Source: Dictyobacter alpinus
GTDB lineage: Bacteria; Chloroflexota; Ktedonobacteria; Ktedonobacterales; Ktedonobacteraceae
DNA: 64,000 nt
NCBI RefSeq assembly: GCF_003967575.1
Contig: NZ_BIFT01000002.1
Location: 744,001-808,000, forward strand
Reading direction: 5' to 3'
Shown here in pieces: positions 8,231 through 16,939 of the stretch. The position numbers and the translations under genes are program-made. The number at the start of each line of letters is the position of its first letter. Position 1 is the first letter of the stretch. Below the pieces are notes generated by a model. That model ran no database searches and had not been told where the DNA came from. It saw nothing but the letters and a program-made list of their open reading frames with translations.

Positions 8231-10014
8231 GAGGACACCTCTATCCTTTGCGCTCTATCGGACACGTGTGGCGTCACTTTATACGGCGGCAAAACCATGC
8301 GCTCAGCCGTCTCTCTTTCAATCAAGGTACCCGCCTCCAGAGAGATAACCCGTTGCGCACAGGCGATCGTATTTTGTCGATGAGCTATAACTAAAACGGT
8401 GCGGTTGTGCGTCAGACGCTCCAGAGCCTGCCGGATATGTGTCTCGCTTTCAGGATCAAGGCTGGAGGTTGATTCGTCCATGATCAATAGTGGCGCATCT
8501 TTTAAGAATGCTCGTGCAATCGCCAGACGCTGAATCTGTCCAGCGCTTAAGCGTGCACCACGCTCTCCAAGCCAGGTCGCATAGCCTTGTGGAAGTTGCT
8601 CGATGAATGCGGCTGCACCTGCCTGCTCGCAGGCCCGCAGAATCTCTGCTTCACTTGCATCGGGTCGCGCCAGCCGAAGATTATCAAGGACACTGCCAGC
8701 AAACAAGGAAGGGCGCTGTGGAACAAGGGCAATGGAGTTGCGCCACATTTCCACAGGCAGATCAGAGAGAGCACATCCATTAACAGATATCTGTCCACTC
8801 TGTTCCTTTATGAAGCGCATCAGCAGATGAACCAGGGTACTTTTGCCTTCCCCACTTCGTCCAATCAGTGCTGTACAGGTTCCTGGTGAGAGCGTCAGAT
8901 TTATTCGATCTAATACTGGCTGTTCACTTGTAGGATAGGTATAGGCAATATCCGAGAAGGTAATGGTCAGTGGAGCGCTAAGGACGAAGGGTGAGAATGT
9001 CTTACGATCCATTGGTAACGGTATGGCTAAAATCTCGTTGATACGCTTCATCGCGACTTTTCCTTCCATCCCTGCATGATGCTGCACCCCTAATTCCCGC
9101 AAAGGACGGTAGAATTCTGGTGCCAGTAACAAAATCAGGAATACATTGCTAAAACTGATTCCTCCATTCACCAGGCGCACACCCAGTGTCACCGCAATCA
9201 GACCAATGGCGGCCGCAACCATGAACTCCAATACCGCGCCAGACAAAAAAGCCACTCCCAACATGTTGAGCGTCTTTTTCCGAAACGAGTCACTCACAAA
9301 GGCAATCTGCTTACTTGCAGACGTACTCTGTCCAAATAATTTCAACGTGCCCAGACCTTGAATAGCGTCCAATAATGTTGCACTCAGACGCGAGAGGGCC
9401 TGCCATTGCTGACGGGTACGCTGCTCTGCGAAACTGCCAATCAGTATCATCAGAAGCGGGATAATTGGGAGCGTCAGCAGGAAAAGGACTCCGCTTATCC
9501 AATCAAGCGGGAACACAAAAATGGCAATCAGGAATGGGACCAGGATACTTGTCGTCAATTGAGGCAGATATTGACCGATATACGCATCCAGGCGCTCAAT
9601 GCCTTCGTAGAGGACGGTTACTAATTCTCCTGTCGCTTCATTCTTGCTATAAGAAGGTCCTAATTGGAGCACATGTGCAAAGAGGCGCTGACGTACAGCG
9701 TTTTTCCAGCGAATGGCGCCATACTGTACACTCACGTCACGCCCCCAGACACAGCCTGCATGCAGGATAATCGTGCCTAATAAAAGCAGCAGTTGGGGAA
9801 AAACCAACGCGAAATCTTTATGCAAGAGAAAAACAGCCGCAACGATCTGGCTCAGAAACATCATCTGAGCAATGGTTACCCCGGTACTTAGAACATCAAG
9901 GATAGCGGCGCCTGCGAGAAAACGACGCCGTGGCAATCCATTGAGCACACGTTTTCGCTTTGTTTTTCTTATCGTACTCATTACCATTTCTTTCAGAAAC
10001 TTCTTCTTCCCCAC
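8227..10014 (-). CDS. cydD: Heterodimeric ABC exporter subunit required for cytochrome bd assembly
   Basis: 595 residues from a GTG at 10014 preceded by AGAAGG; ATGs at 9987 and 9981 are alternatives with weak ribosome sites. The membrane domain has the CydD-type stretch near residue 105 (SYSKNEATGELVTVLYEGIE, helices around it). The ATPase has Walker A GRSGEGKST, a degenerate signature LSAGQIQRLAIARA as usual for CydD, and Walker B LLIMDESTSSLD. First gene of cydDCAB. The 90-bp leader upstream contains a perfect inverted repeat (10041-10069) that may be its operator. Confidence 0.88.
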   Translation of the reverse strand: MGKKKFLKEMVMSTIRKTKRKRVLNGLPRRRFLAGAAILDVLSTGVTIAQMMFLSQIVAAVFLLHKDFALVFPQLLLLLGTIILHAGCVWGRDVSVQYGAIRWKNAVRQRLFAHVLQLGPSYSKNEATGELVTVLYEGIERLDAYIGQYLPQLTTSILVPFLIAIFVFPLDWISGVLFLLTLPIIPLLMILIGSFAEQRTRQQWQALSRLSATLLDAIQGLGTLKLFGQSTSASKQIAFVSDSFRKKTLNMLGVAFLSGAVLEFMVAAAIGLIAVTLGVRLVNGGISFSNVFLILLLAPEFYRPLRELGVQHHAGMEGKVAMKRINEILAIPLPMDRKTFSPFVLSAPLTITFSDIAYTYPTSEQPVLDRINLTLSPGTCTALIGRSGEGKSTLVHLLMRFIKEQSGQISVNGCALSDLPVEMWRNSIALVPQRPSLFAGSVLDNLRLARPDASEAEILRACEQAGAAAFIEQLPQGYATWLGERGARLSAGQIQRLAIARAFLKDAPLLIMDESTSSLDPESETHIRQALERLTHNRTVLVIAHRQNTIACAQRVISLEAGTLIERETAERMVLPPYKVTPHVSDRAQRIEVSS

Positions 10015-10040
10015 CTGCCGCCTTCTTCATCAATCCGCCC

Positions 10041-10069
10041 GGATACCTGATTGTACCGATCAGGTATCC
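10041..10069. promoter_or_regulatory. Perfect 11-bp inverted repeat upstream of cydD
   Basis: GGATACCTGAT at 10041-10051 and ATCAGGTATCC at 10059-10069, with a 7-base spacer. Without the outer two bases per side it is a 25-bp ATACCTGAT-N7-ATCAGGTAT palindrome, the size and outer ATA...TAT form of Rrf2/IscR-type sites. No U-run follows, so operator is more likely than terminator. No Rrf2 gene is in the window. Confidence 0.5.
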
Positions 10070-10103
10070 AAGCAATGTTTCTACCATGGTCACGCGATCA
10101 GGA

Positions 10104-11069
10104 TTAGACGGTAAGATGTGGAGGGCCAACATAGGGAAATGAGCTTAATAGATCCTGATGCGGCCCTACCTTATCTTCAGTCACCGCTCCATTGGTTAAG
10201 ACTGCCAGTTGGATATCAATGATGTCATCCGTCAGCAATCTTCCGTTACGATAACCGGCAGGACGCGCATAATCATAGTCCAGGATGTCTGGAAGCAGCG
10301 AGTAGGCTGTTTGTTTGGCATCCTCGGCACTACGGCCAGACGAGACAAAAAGATCAACAAATTTCTCAGTAAAGATCTCTCGATCACGGGTTGGCTCAAT
10401 ACGATTAAAGGTGTTTTTATCTTCGCCCTGGGTAAACGCGACATTGACAAAGGGGCGGCCCATACGGTCAATCTGGAAAAAAGGATTTCCATCTTTGGGA
10501 ATCAACACGCGTCCCCAGATGCCCACCTTGGGATTATTTCCCAGTTCACTATTTGGAAGTTCCAACACCATACTGAAGACATTCTTGTCCAAAAAGGTAT
10601 CGGCTCCAGTAAATTGCATGCCGTTTTTGAAACCTTCAAGATCAAAGAAGAAAGGATCACTACGAATGCCGACAAAAAAGCGATAGTCGCCCGCATCTGC
10701 AATAGATATCTCTTCTCCAAAGGCTACCGGGATATCCGTGAAGAGGATATCCCCTTCTGTACCCTGACCCCTGGCTTGCTCTCCACTGACACGCCGCACC
10801 GTCGCGGTTTGTATTCCCTCTTTTTTGGGCGAGAATGTAAATCGATACGCGATATCAGCGATGGCATCTCCATCTGTGTCTATTTTCAACTCATACACTG
10901 CTTCATCGGCAAATGAATCAGCAAATGTTGGCGCAACAGGATTAACATTAAATACCAGAACAGACCTGTTAGCATCCTCTGGCTTCTGAAAGGCATAGAT
11001 ATCACAAATGTCGATGCGAGCATCCATATTTGGTGATTTTAAATCAGGTGCATCCAGATGATCTGACAT
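10104..11069 (-). CDS. DUF4331 domain protein
   Basis: 321 residues from the ATG at 11069, which has an AAGGAG site; ten further in-frame codons upstream are unlikely to be translated. The opening SDHLDAPDL...DICDIYAF and the FNVNPVAP stretch mark the DUF4331 family, whose biochemical role is not established. No signal peptide or membrane helix is visible. Many Asp residues (DTDGDAIADI) suggest metal binding, which is inference. It lies 90 bp upstream of cydD on the same strand and may share its transcript. Confidence 0.75.
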   Translation of the reverse strand: MSDHLDAPDLKSPNMDARIDICDIYAFQKPEDANRSVLVFNVNPVAPTFADSFADEAVYELKIDTDGDAIADIAYRFTFSPKKEGIQTATVRRVSGEQARGQGTEGDILFTDIPVAFGEEISIADAGDYRFFVGIRSDPFFFDLEGFKNGMQFTGADTFLDKNVFSMVLELPNSELGNNPKVGIWGRVLIPKDGNPFFQIDRMGRPFVNVAFTQGEDKNTFNRIEPTRDREIFTEKFVDLFVSSGRSAEDAKQTAYSLLPDILDYDYARPAGYRNGRLLTDDIIDIQLAVLTNGAVTEDKVGPHQDLLSSFPYVGPPHLTV

Positions 11070-11400
11070 AGAAAACTCCTTATGTATCGAAACAAGCAAA
11101 CGCTATAAGCAACACAAGGACACTTTGTCCTCCGTGCCAGCCCTTTCCATCTCTCCATGAGGGTCCCGAAAACGTTACGGGGCTTGCTTCTAGTGTAGGA
11201 TCGTATGAGCAGGAAGTCATGACCCAAAAGGTTGATTAGGGATAATGAAAGGATATACTCCATTAGTTGTATTGCCACATTCCTCCTTTTTACAACCTTC
11301 GTCTTTTACGCACACAACAAGGTTACCTCGCGTGCGTCTTGCAGTTCCTTGTTCGTAGGACTGACATACTCAGGCCCATCCCCACCTTGCGACACACTAT
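11070..11400. promoter_or_regulatory. Leader of the DUF4331 gene with short inverted repeat
   Basis: 331 bases between two minus-strand genes. The only structure is AGGACA at 11117-11122 paired with TGTCCT at 11126-11131, about 38 bp upstream of the DUF4331 ribosome site. It could be an operator. No coding frame or other repeat is evident. Confidence 0.3.
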
Positions 11401-11775
11401 TTATTGAACAATAACGGTCAGGTTCATCCCCTGGTGAATGCTGCAATACAGGTGATAGGTACCAGCGGTTGCAAATGGACCAATAGATTGTGTGTCGTGA
11501 CCATTGAATTGTAAACCACTGACTGTGGGAGCCCCTTTCTCTTGAGCTGGTTTGGCATCTGCACCACTCCAACTTCCATTAGATATGGTATGGGGAGTAG
11601 CGGTATCATCAATTACGGTCAGGCTACTTCCTTTATTGACCGTTATTGATGCTTGCGCAAAATTTTGGTCAGTCAGATGTATGGTTGCCGGACCACTGTT
11701 CGAAGCACCAGTAGCACATGCGGCACTGAAAAGCATCACAATACTTAAAATGAGCGGGAAGAATATCTTTTTCAT
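11401..11775 (-). CDS. Plastocyanin-like blue-copper lipoprotein
   Basis: 124 residues. A lipoprotein signal peptide ends in the lipobox FSAAC (Cys ~20), so the mature protein should be anchored to the outer face of the cytoplasmic membrane. The rest is a cupredoxin beta-sandwich with type 1 copper ligands visible: His in ATPHTI, then Cys, His and Met in YCSIHQGM. Likely an electron shuttle, possibly to or from the nitrite reductase at 17823 or the oxidase at 18991. Possible regulator sites lie upstream at 11897-11912 and 11976-11991. Confidence 0.82.
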   Translation of the reverse strand: MKKIFFPLILSIVMLFSAACATGASNSGPATIHLTDQNFAQASITVNKGSSLTVIDDTATPHTISNGSWSGADAKPAQEKGAPTVSGLQFNGHDTQSIGPFATAGTYHLYCSIHQGMNLTVIVQ

Positions 11776-11896
11776 GTTATTTTCTCCAATGGCAAAGAGT
11801 GCCAGATAGTTAGTTATAATCTTGAAAGCGTTGGGTAGGAAAAATCAGGAACAACGCTCGCTGGCTATAACTATGCCTTACTTCTCAGGCAATGAA

Positions 11897-11912
11897 TGTG
11901 ATCAAAGTTGCA
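11897..11912. promoter_or_regulatory. Crp-type site, TGTGA-N6-TTGCA
   Basis: A 16-bp site, TGTGATCAAAGTTGCA, in the divergent region between the cupredoxin and the first DUF2249 gene. It has the TGTGA-N6 layout of Crp-family sites and ends in the same TTGCA as the site at 16780-16795. Confidence 0.5.
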
Positions 11913-11975
11913 ATCTCTTCTCCCGCCCTGAAACAGATCTGTGAAAGGCTATTTTTCTTTAAGGCAAGAGTAAGA

Positions 11976-11991
11976 TGAGACTTTTGTCACG
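11976..11991. promoter_or_regulatory. Crp-type site, TGAGA-CTTTTG-TCACG
   Basis: TGAGACTTTTGTCACG shares the core ACTTTTGTCAC with the sites beside the truncated haemoglobin and nirK. It lies upstream of the DUF2249 gene at 12158. Confidence 0.55.
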
Positions 11992-12157
11992 GCTATCACG
12001 GTACTTTTTTGTGTATCCTATCCACTATCAACCCATTGCACATATGGTGGGCTCCTTAATCAAACATAAGCCCTCTCCAGGTTTCATGATTTATGGGAGT
12101 GACGGGCCATCCCTCTGTGCAATGGATCTTTTTCAACGAGCAGAGAGGAAAGAAACA

Positions 12158-12415
12158 ATGATTTCACATGTAGACCAGTGGAAAATCGATGCTCAGACGG
12201 TACTGGATGTACGGCCGCAATTAGAACGTGGCGAAGAGCCATTTATTAGCATTATGGAGGCAGCCTCGACCATTGCGGTAGATCAAACATTACTTATTAT
12301 TGCGCCATTTGAGCCAGTACCACTCTATAGTGCCATGGCACAACGTTCCTTCTCACATGAAACCGAAGAAGTGTCACCAACAGAATGGGTTGTGCGCTTT
12401 TTCAAGCATTCCTGA
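12158..12415 (+). CDS. DUF2249 domain protein
   Basis: 85 residues from the ATG at 12158, which has a GAGAGGAAAG ribosome site; a longer in-frame reading from 11975 runs through the regulatory site at 11976 and is rejected. The domain shows the DUF2249 features LDVRPQLERGEEPF, a central PFEPVPLY and a closing W-V-RF. DUF2249 proteins resemble TusA folds and recur in gene sets for nitrogen oxides, but their role is not established. The membrane protein at 12452 follows within 40 bp. A second DUF2249 gene at 21366 ends the module. Confidence 0.75.
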   Translation: MISHVDQWKIDAQTVLDVRPQLERGEEPFISIMEAASTIAVDQTLLIIAPFEPVPLYSAMAQRSFSHETEEVSPTEWVVRFFKHS

Positions 12416-12451
12416 TGAGTAGCATGTACACTGAAAAGAAATGAGGAGCGT

Positions 12452-13843
12452 ATGGATAATGTACGGCCTGGCCAGAAGCAGAAAAATACTTCTTCAATGA
12501 GTGGTCAGCCAGCTTCGGTAAAGATTGGGATAACTGGAAAGGCGGGGATGGGTGGAACGCGTGGCGTTCCACTCAGTGTGCCGCTTCCATATCTATTGAC
12601 AGGGCTGGTGTTTGCAATGGTATGGGGCATTATGGCCCCATGGGTGCTACCGGAAGCGTTGCTCTCACCAGGGTACCCACATGTTTTAACATTGGTGCAT
12701 ACTGCGACATTAGGATGGCTCACCATGACAATCATGGGAGCCACCTTTCAACTCATACCTGTGATTATTGTTGCGCCTTTACGCGCTACACGCTTCATCC
12801 ACTTGCAATATCCACTGTATCTCTGTGGGGTTATTCTGCTCCTCTCAGGTTTCTGGTGGGGACAGGCCTGGCTATTGATTATTGGTGGTATCTGTATCGT
12901 GACGGCAGTTATCCATTATGTACTTGTCCTGGCGATTACGTTGAAACAAGCTACAACGCATCCGATCACAATGCGTTTCTTGATTGCATCCTTACTCTAT
13001 CTATCTATTGTTGTCTGCCTGGGTCTCACAGCCGCTCTTAATCGCGAGTTCTGGTTTTTAGGAGCCAGTGCCTCATCAGTGTTCCTGATCCATATTACGC
13101 TTGGCGTGCTTGGCTGGTTGAGTTGCACCCTCATTGGCGTCTCTTATCAACTGGTGCGCATGTTTGCGCTGGCACATGCTCATACTGAGCACGTAGGAAA
13201 ATATATCTTTATTGGTTTACATACAAGCATCATCATGCTCGCAACCTGGGCCATCTTTTTCTGGCTTCCGTTACTGCTCTGTGGTGGATTGCTACTCATT
13301 TGCACATTTGGCCTTTTTGCCTATGATTTCAGTCGTATGTTCAAAGTACGCCAGCGAAAAATACTGGATGTAACCCAATTTCATAGTATCTGTGCAGTTA
13401 CGTATGGAGTGCTCGCCTTCTTCTTCAGTATCCTGGCACTTTTCCTGGGCTGGGGAAAACCATTTCTACTGACAGCCCTCGGCATAGCGGTCCTGGTAGG
13501 TTGGATTGGACAAAGTACGATCGGCTATCAATATAAGATCGTACCTTTCCTGGTCTGGAATATCCATTATGGACCCCAGGTTGGACGACAGAAAGTTCCA
13601 TTGATGCGCGATTTACTCCATGAACGCTGGATGTGGATAAGTTTCTGGCTGATTAATGGCGGGCTACCCCTTGTGATTCTTTGCGCAGTATGCCAGTGGA
13701 CGCTTCCCCTTCAGGTGTCTGGGGCTTTGGTAGGTTTGGGATTACTCATTGCAGCTATGAATATTATGGGGGTGGCTCTCCACCTGCTCAAAGATCCTTC
13801 CCATCAGCAATCACTCTCGACGCCAGTTCCTTTTCCACATTGA
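12452..13843 (+). CDS. Polytopic membrane protein, haem-copper-oxidase/NnrS-like
   Basis: 463 residues with about twelve helices after a ~45-residue soluble N-terminus. Conserved-looking His lie in helices: LTLVHTATLGWLTMTIMGAT near residue 95 and LIHITLGVLGWLSCTLIGVS near 220, in the H...GW...GA/GVS pattern of catalytic-subunit-like proteins and NnrS relatives. Those families bind haem or copper; NnrS protects against nitric oxide. It probably forms an operon with the DUF2249 gene 36 bp upstream and ends in a hairpin shared with a convergent protein of similar type. Function is inferred from context. Confidence 0.6.
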   Translation: MDNVRPGQKQKNTSSMSGQPASVKIGITGKAGMGGTRGVPLSVPLPYLLTGLVFAMVWGIMAPWVLPEALLSPGYPHVLTLVHTATLGWLTMTIMGATFQLIPVIIVAPLRATRFIHLQYPLYLCGVILLLSGFWWGQAWLLIIGGICIVTAVIHYVLVLAITLKQATTHPITMRFLIASLLYLSIVVCLGLTAALNREFWFLGASASSVFLIHITLGVLGWLSCTLIGVSYQLVRMFALAHAHTEHVGKYIFIGLHTSIIMLATWAIFFWLPLLLCGGLLLICTFGLFAYDFSRMFKVRQRKILDVTQFHSICAVTYGVLAFFFSILALFLGWGKPFLLTALGIAVLVGWIGQSTIGYQYKIVPFLVWNIHYGPQVGRQKVPLMRDLLHERWMWISFWLINGGLPLVILCAVCQWTLPLQVSGALVGLGLLIAAMNIMGVALHLLKDPSHQQSLSTPVPFPH

Positions 13844-13856
13844 AAAAGGAACTGGC
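13822..13856. terminator. Bidirectional hairpin overlapping the stop codon at 13843
   Basis: GCCAGTTCCTTTT at 13822-13834 pairs perfectly with 13844-13856. The left arm lies within the last codons of the upstream gene and the TGA is in the loop. Shared by two convergent membrane-protein genes. Confidence 0.65.
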
Positions 13857-13863
13857 ACCATTT

Positions 13864-15279
13864 CTATCGTAAGGTCGGCCAGATATTGATCAGCAGGCAG
13901 GTGGCAAAGATCAGTCCTATTGGCCCAGATAACGCAAAGAGGAGTTCCGATATCGTACGTGTTGGTGGATACACCATACTCGCAAGAGGAGATAGGAGCA
14001 GGACCCCAACACGCAAAAGGGCGGCTATATTGCCAAGCCAGAGGGTGGCACGAACAAGGGAGGCTGAGGCGATATGTTTGCCAGAAAATCCTGGCAGCAT
14101 ACGTGGGGCAATACCACTGATCAGCAAAGAGATAAATCCAATCGTGAGACTATGGCGAATGATATCAATATCCACCAGTACGGAGCCGCTGATAAGCACA
14201 CTCAGGCCGTCTGCCAGCAAAAGGATGCCTCCAAGCATGGCCCAGAGATAGGAACTGGCCACCAACGCCACAAAGGGTCCATAGGCTTTTCCTTCATCGG
14301 ACACTCGGGTTTTATAGGATTGCGCAACCGTCGTTGGCTCGGTAGCCAGCTTTTTTATATGCTGCGGCAATTGTCCACGTGTCAGCATCAGGCGCAGAAA
14401 AACACCAATGAACATCAGAATGGTGCCTCCAATACAGCACATACCCAGTGCATTCAACGCGGGTTGCCAGGGTATCTGAAAGAAGCTCAGACAGAGCAGG
14501 AACAGTCCCAACGCGTAACTTACCGTCAACAGACGCAATGTACGGGGCGGAAAACCACTTAATCCAGCATACATCGGCAGTGCGCGGGCCGACATGGCAA
14601 ATGCGACAGGAAGAAGAAAACCGAGGAGTCCAAGCGTGATATTCAATTCATCTCCGCCAGTTGGGACAATACCAGCACCCATTGAGGCTTGAATAACATT
14701 ATACAGGTTGCTTACACCGGCCAATCCCAGCGCGCTAAAAGCCAGCACTAGCAAGGGAAAGATACTGACAAAGGCGGGACGGCTAGCAAAGGGTGGGCCA
14801 TTTCTGCTCATACGAAAGAAAATAGCCATAAATCCAAGGAGTGCACCAGCTTCAAGGATACCAGTGACGACGAGCAGGACGCGCCAGAGGGGATGATCAA
14901 TCAACGCTATCAATGGCTGGCTAAGCGCTCGTAGCACTAATCCACTCATCAGAAAACCTAAAAACCAGGGCAACAAGTGAGGTAACGCGATCGGCGTACC
15001 CCGTAGGCGGGGAAGAAAATGGAAAGATACTCCAACTACAAAGAGGCCAGACCAGCCATAAAGCTGCAGGTGACCGTGTGCTTGCACCAATGCGACCCAC
15101 CAGGAACCAAGCATAGTGGGAAGTGATTGGGTGATCGTCAACACCGTAGCCAGAGCAAAACCACCACAAACACCAAGCAATAGTGCCGCTTTGAGCAGTG
15201 GCGCGATACGGGCAAATGGCTCTTGTGGTCTGAGCCGGGCTTTTCCCGGCTGATCATGAGAATGTATTGCTGCTTTCAT
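13864..15279 (-). CDS. NnrS-like membrane protein
   Basis: 471 residues, about twelve helices. The strongest motif is QAHGHLQLYGWSGLFVVGVS followed by FHFLPRLRG near residues 65-95, the HGHxQxxG...FHFxPR pattern of NnrS-like proteins. NnrS proteins are haem- and copper-containing membrane proteins tied to nitric-oxide tolerance. It lies downstream of the SufT-like, YtkA-like and truncated-haemoglobin genes on the same strand, 132 bp after the SufT-like gene, and may belong to that transcript. It is convergent with another twelve-helix protein at 12452. Confidence 0.68.
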   Translation of the reverse strand: MKAAIHSHDQPGKARLRPQEPFARIAPLLKAALLLGVCGGFALATVLTITQSLPTMLGSWWVALVQAHGHLQLYGWSGLFVVGVSFHFLPRLRGTPIALPHLLPWFLGFLMSGLVLRALSQPLIALIDHPLWRVLLVVTGILEAGALLGFMAIFFRMSRNGPPFASRPAFVSIFPLLVLAFSALGLAGVSNLYNVIQASMGAGIVPTGGDELNITLGLLGFLLPVAFAMSARALPMYAGLSGFPPRTLRLLTVSYALGLFLLCLSFFQIPWQPALNALGMCCIGGTILMFIGVFLRLMLTRGQLPQHIKKLATEPTTVAQSYKTRVSDEGKAYGPFVALVASSYLWAMLGGILLLADGLSVLISGSVLVDIDIIRHSLTIGFISLLISGIAPRMLPGFSGKHIASASLVRATLWLGNIAALLRVGVLLLSPLASMVYPPTRTISELLFALSGPIGLIFATCLLINIWPTLR

Positions 15280-15411
15280 AAGACATATCCCTGCACACTA
15301 CCTATGCCCAAACCACCTCTCTATGCGGTTTGAGACAGGTTCTTACAACCTATATATATAAAGTTCAACACGTCTACATCTTTCATAACCTCACCAGCAT
15401 GGAGTTACCGG

Positions 15412-15744
15412 CTACTCATTCTCGGAAGGAAAGCCTAATTCTTGACGACCTGCGGCTGTCATTTTAGAAGGATCCCAGGCTGGCTCCCATACCAGAACAA
15501 TTTCTCCTGCCGTCAAACCCGGAATAAATTGGATTGCCTGCCCTACCCCATCACTGATGGATTCATGCATCGGGCACCCCTGGGTTGTCAGTGTCATGCG
15601 AATGGATACAAAGCCATCTGCTCTCAGGTCTACTCCATAAATCAAGCCAAGATCAACAATATTTACGCCTAACTCTGGATCATATACTTTATATAGTGCC
15701 TGATAAATCAGTTGGCGTGTCGCTTCTATGGTTTCCGTGTCCAT
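15412..15744 (-). CDS. MIP18/DUF59-family iron-sulfur assembly factor (SufT/PaaD-like)
   Basis: 110 residues, single DUF59 domain: DPELGVNIVDLGLIYGVDL near residues 20-38 and TLTTQGCPMHESISDGV with the conserved Cys. Family members help mature Fe-S clusters. Here the client could be a protein of the surrounding NO module or the ferredoxin at 20618; that is inference. It follows the YtkA-like gene by 40 bp. A short acidic tail follows the domain. Confidence 0.85.
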   Translation of the reverse strand: MDTETIEATRQLIYQALYKVYDPELGVNIVDLGLIYGVDLRADGFVSIRMTLTTQGCPMHESISDGVGQAIQFIPGLTAGEIVLVWEPAWDPSKMTAAGRQELGFPSENE

Positions 15745-15784
15745 TCTGTGTTCCTTCCTTTAATCCTGATTTGATACCCTATGT

Positions 15785-16264
15785 TCAAGTGAGAATCTGA
15801 AATGCAACATTGGCCTGATGGAGCGTTTGCTGATGAGTATGCACCTCCATACGGATCTGCCAGTGTCCATCCATCGTAAGTTCATCCTTCGCACCAAAGG
15901 CATCTTTTCCATCCGGTTGTAGATGAATGACTTTTGTGCCCATATCCATGTCTGAATTGGTGGCATAAAGATCAAGAGTCACATCCGTTTTCACACGATT
16001 GGTTCCGGCCTCCATAACGCGGGCAGCGAAGGTGTTTGTCCCAACACTTTTAGGGGTAATAGTAAGCTCAAGCAAGAGCGCCCGATCTGTCGTTTGTACC
16101 GTTGTGTGTAACATAGAGTCCGTTTGCACTGTTGATGGTTTTCCTGGCAAAAAGATTGGCGGGGTGCTTATAAATAGCCAGAGAGCATAACACATACCTG
16201 CAACGAGTAATGTGGAGAGCATATATAGCGCTATCTTTTTTGTCTGCATTGCCATTATTTTCAT
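15785..16264 (-). CDS. YtkA/FixH-like membrane-anchored extracytoplasmic protein
   Basis: 159 residues. One N-terminal helix (residues ~11-32) anchors an outward-facing beta-rich domain. The NSDMDMGTKVIHLQP segment followed by a WQIRMEVHTHQQ strand matches the YtkA-like/FixH-like pattern, often found with copper proteins and terminal oxidases. Met and His in the domain could bind copper. The start overlaps the truncated-haemoglobin stop by 4 bp, indicating coupled translation. Role inferred: copper handling or membrane-side partner in the nitrite/NO module. Confidence 0.6.
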   Translation of the reverse strand: MKIMAMQTKKIALYMLSTLLVAGMCYALWLFISTPPIFLPGKPSTVQTDSMLHTTVQTTDRALLLELTITPKSVGTNTFAARVMEAGTNRVKTDVTLDLYATNSDMDMGTKVIHLQPDGKDAFGAKDELTMDGHWQIRMEVHTHQQTLHQANVAFQILT

Positions 16265-16710
16265 GATGCATTTCTTTTGGTAGAACCATCTACCAGTGGA
16301 GAGGAAGATTTTAACCAGCTTAATGGTAACAAAGAGCGATCTAATTTTACTTTCATCGAAGGCGCAATGGCTCTTGCCAGACTTTTTGCCTCTTCTGCTA
16401 CTGGACCAACGAACTGGCGCGTGACTTCGCGCTCGAAGAGGTCAACCCAGCGCTCAAAATGTTTTTCTTGCAGTGCTTTTTTCTGGTTCAGCAAGATGTG
16501 CTTTTGCATCATTCCCCCATGATAGAGGCTCCGATGAAAGAGTAAGCTTTCCCAAAAATCATACATGGTCGGCAAATGCACGTCTAAGTCGAGTGAAATT
16601 ACTTCAGTAAAAAAAGGTCCGATCAATTCGTCCTGCATAGCTTGCACATAAAATGCGCGGATCAAACCTTCAATATCTTCTCGCATCTCAATATCTTTTT
16701 TTTCTTGCAT
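16261..16710 (-). CDS. Group III truncated haemoglobin
   Basis: 149 residues from the ATG at 16710, which has a GGGTGG site; an upstream in-frame start at 16752 adds 14 residues and is less likely. The globin core runs from IEGLIRAFYVQAMQDELIGPFF through YDFWESLLFHRSLYHGGMM to KHFERWVDLFEREV, whose His is the expected proximal haem ligand. The spacing fits the group III class. Members are linked to NO or peroxide chemistry. A ~40-residue low-complexity tail follows the globin fold. It diverges from the Crp gene with a Crp-type site 70 bp upstream of its start. Confidence 0.82.
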   Translation of the reverse strand: MQEKKDIEMREDIEGLIRAFYVQAMQDELIGPFFTEVISLDLDVHLPTMYDFWESLLFHRSLYHGGMMQKHILLNQKKALQEKHFERWVDLFEREVTRQFVGPVAEEAKSLARAIAPSMKVKLDRSLLPLSWLKSSSPLVDGSTKRNAS

Positions 16711-16779
16711 AAAAACCACCCTTTGTGTTTGTCCTACGGCTTCATATTCCACAGCATACTGAAAAAGGTGTGCGACTGC

Positions 16780-16795
16780 TGTGACAAAAGTTGCA
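16780..16795. promoter_or_regulatory. Crp-type site, TGTGA-CAAAAG-TTGCA
   Basis: TGTGACAAAAGTTGCA lies between the divergent haemoglobin and Crp genes. Read on the other strand it contains AACTTTTGTCACA, identical over 13 bases to the nirK site at 17624-17639. Confidence 0.6.
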
Positions 16796-16939
16796 TTCCA
16801 TGTATGGGCCTTTCTGGCCTTGACGGAGATAAAATACTTTCGGTATGTTTTTTACAGACCGACAGAAGGCATGAAAAGATCAGAAGCTTCTTTGAATAGA
16901 AAAAAACCATTGCGTGATGCAATGGGGAAGGCATATTTT

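Noticed and set aside
10209..10916. A 235-codon open frame on the plus strand opposite the DUF4331 gene
   Set aside because: It is antisense to a gene with clear family motifs and a good ribosome site, and its own translation shows no recognisable domain.
11975..12157. N-terminal extension of the DUF2249 protein from 11975
   Set aside because: It has no ribosome site, covers a Crp-type site and adds 61 residues not typical of the family.
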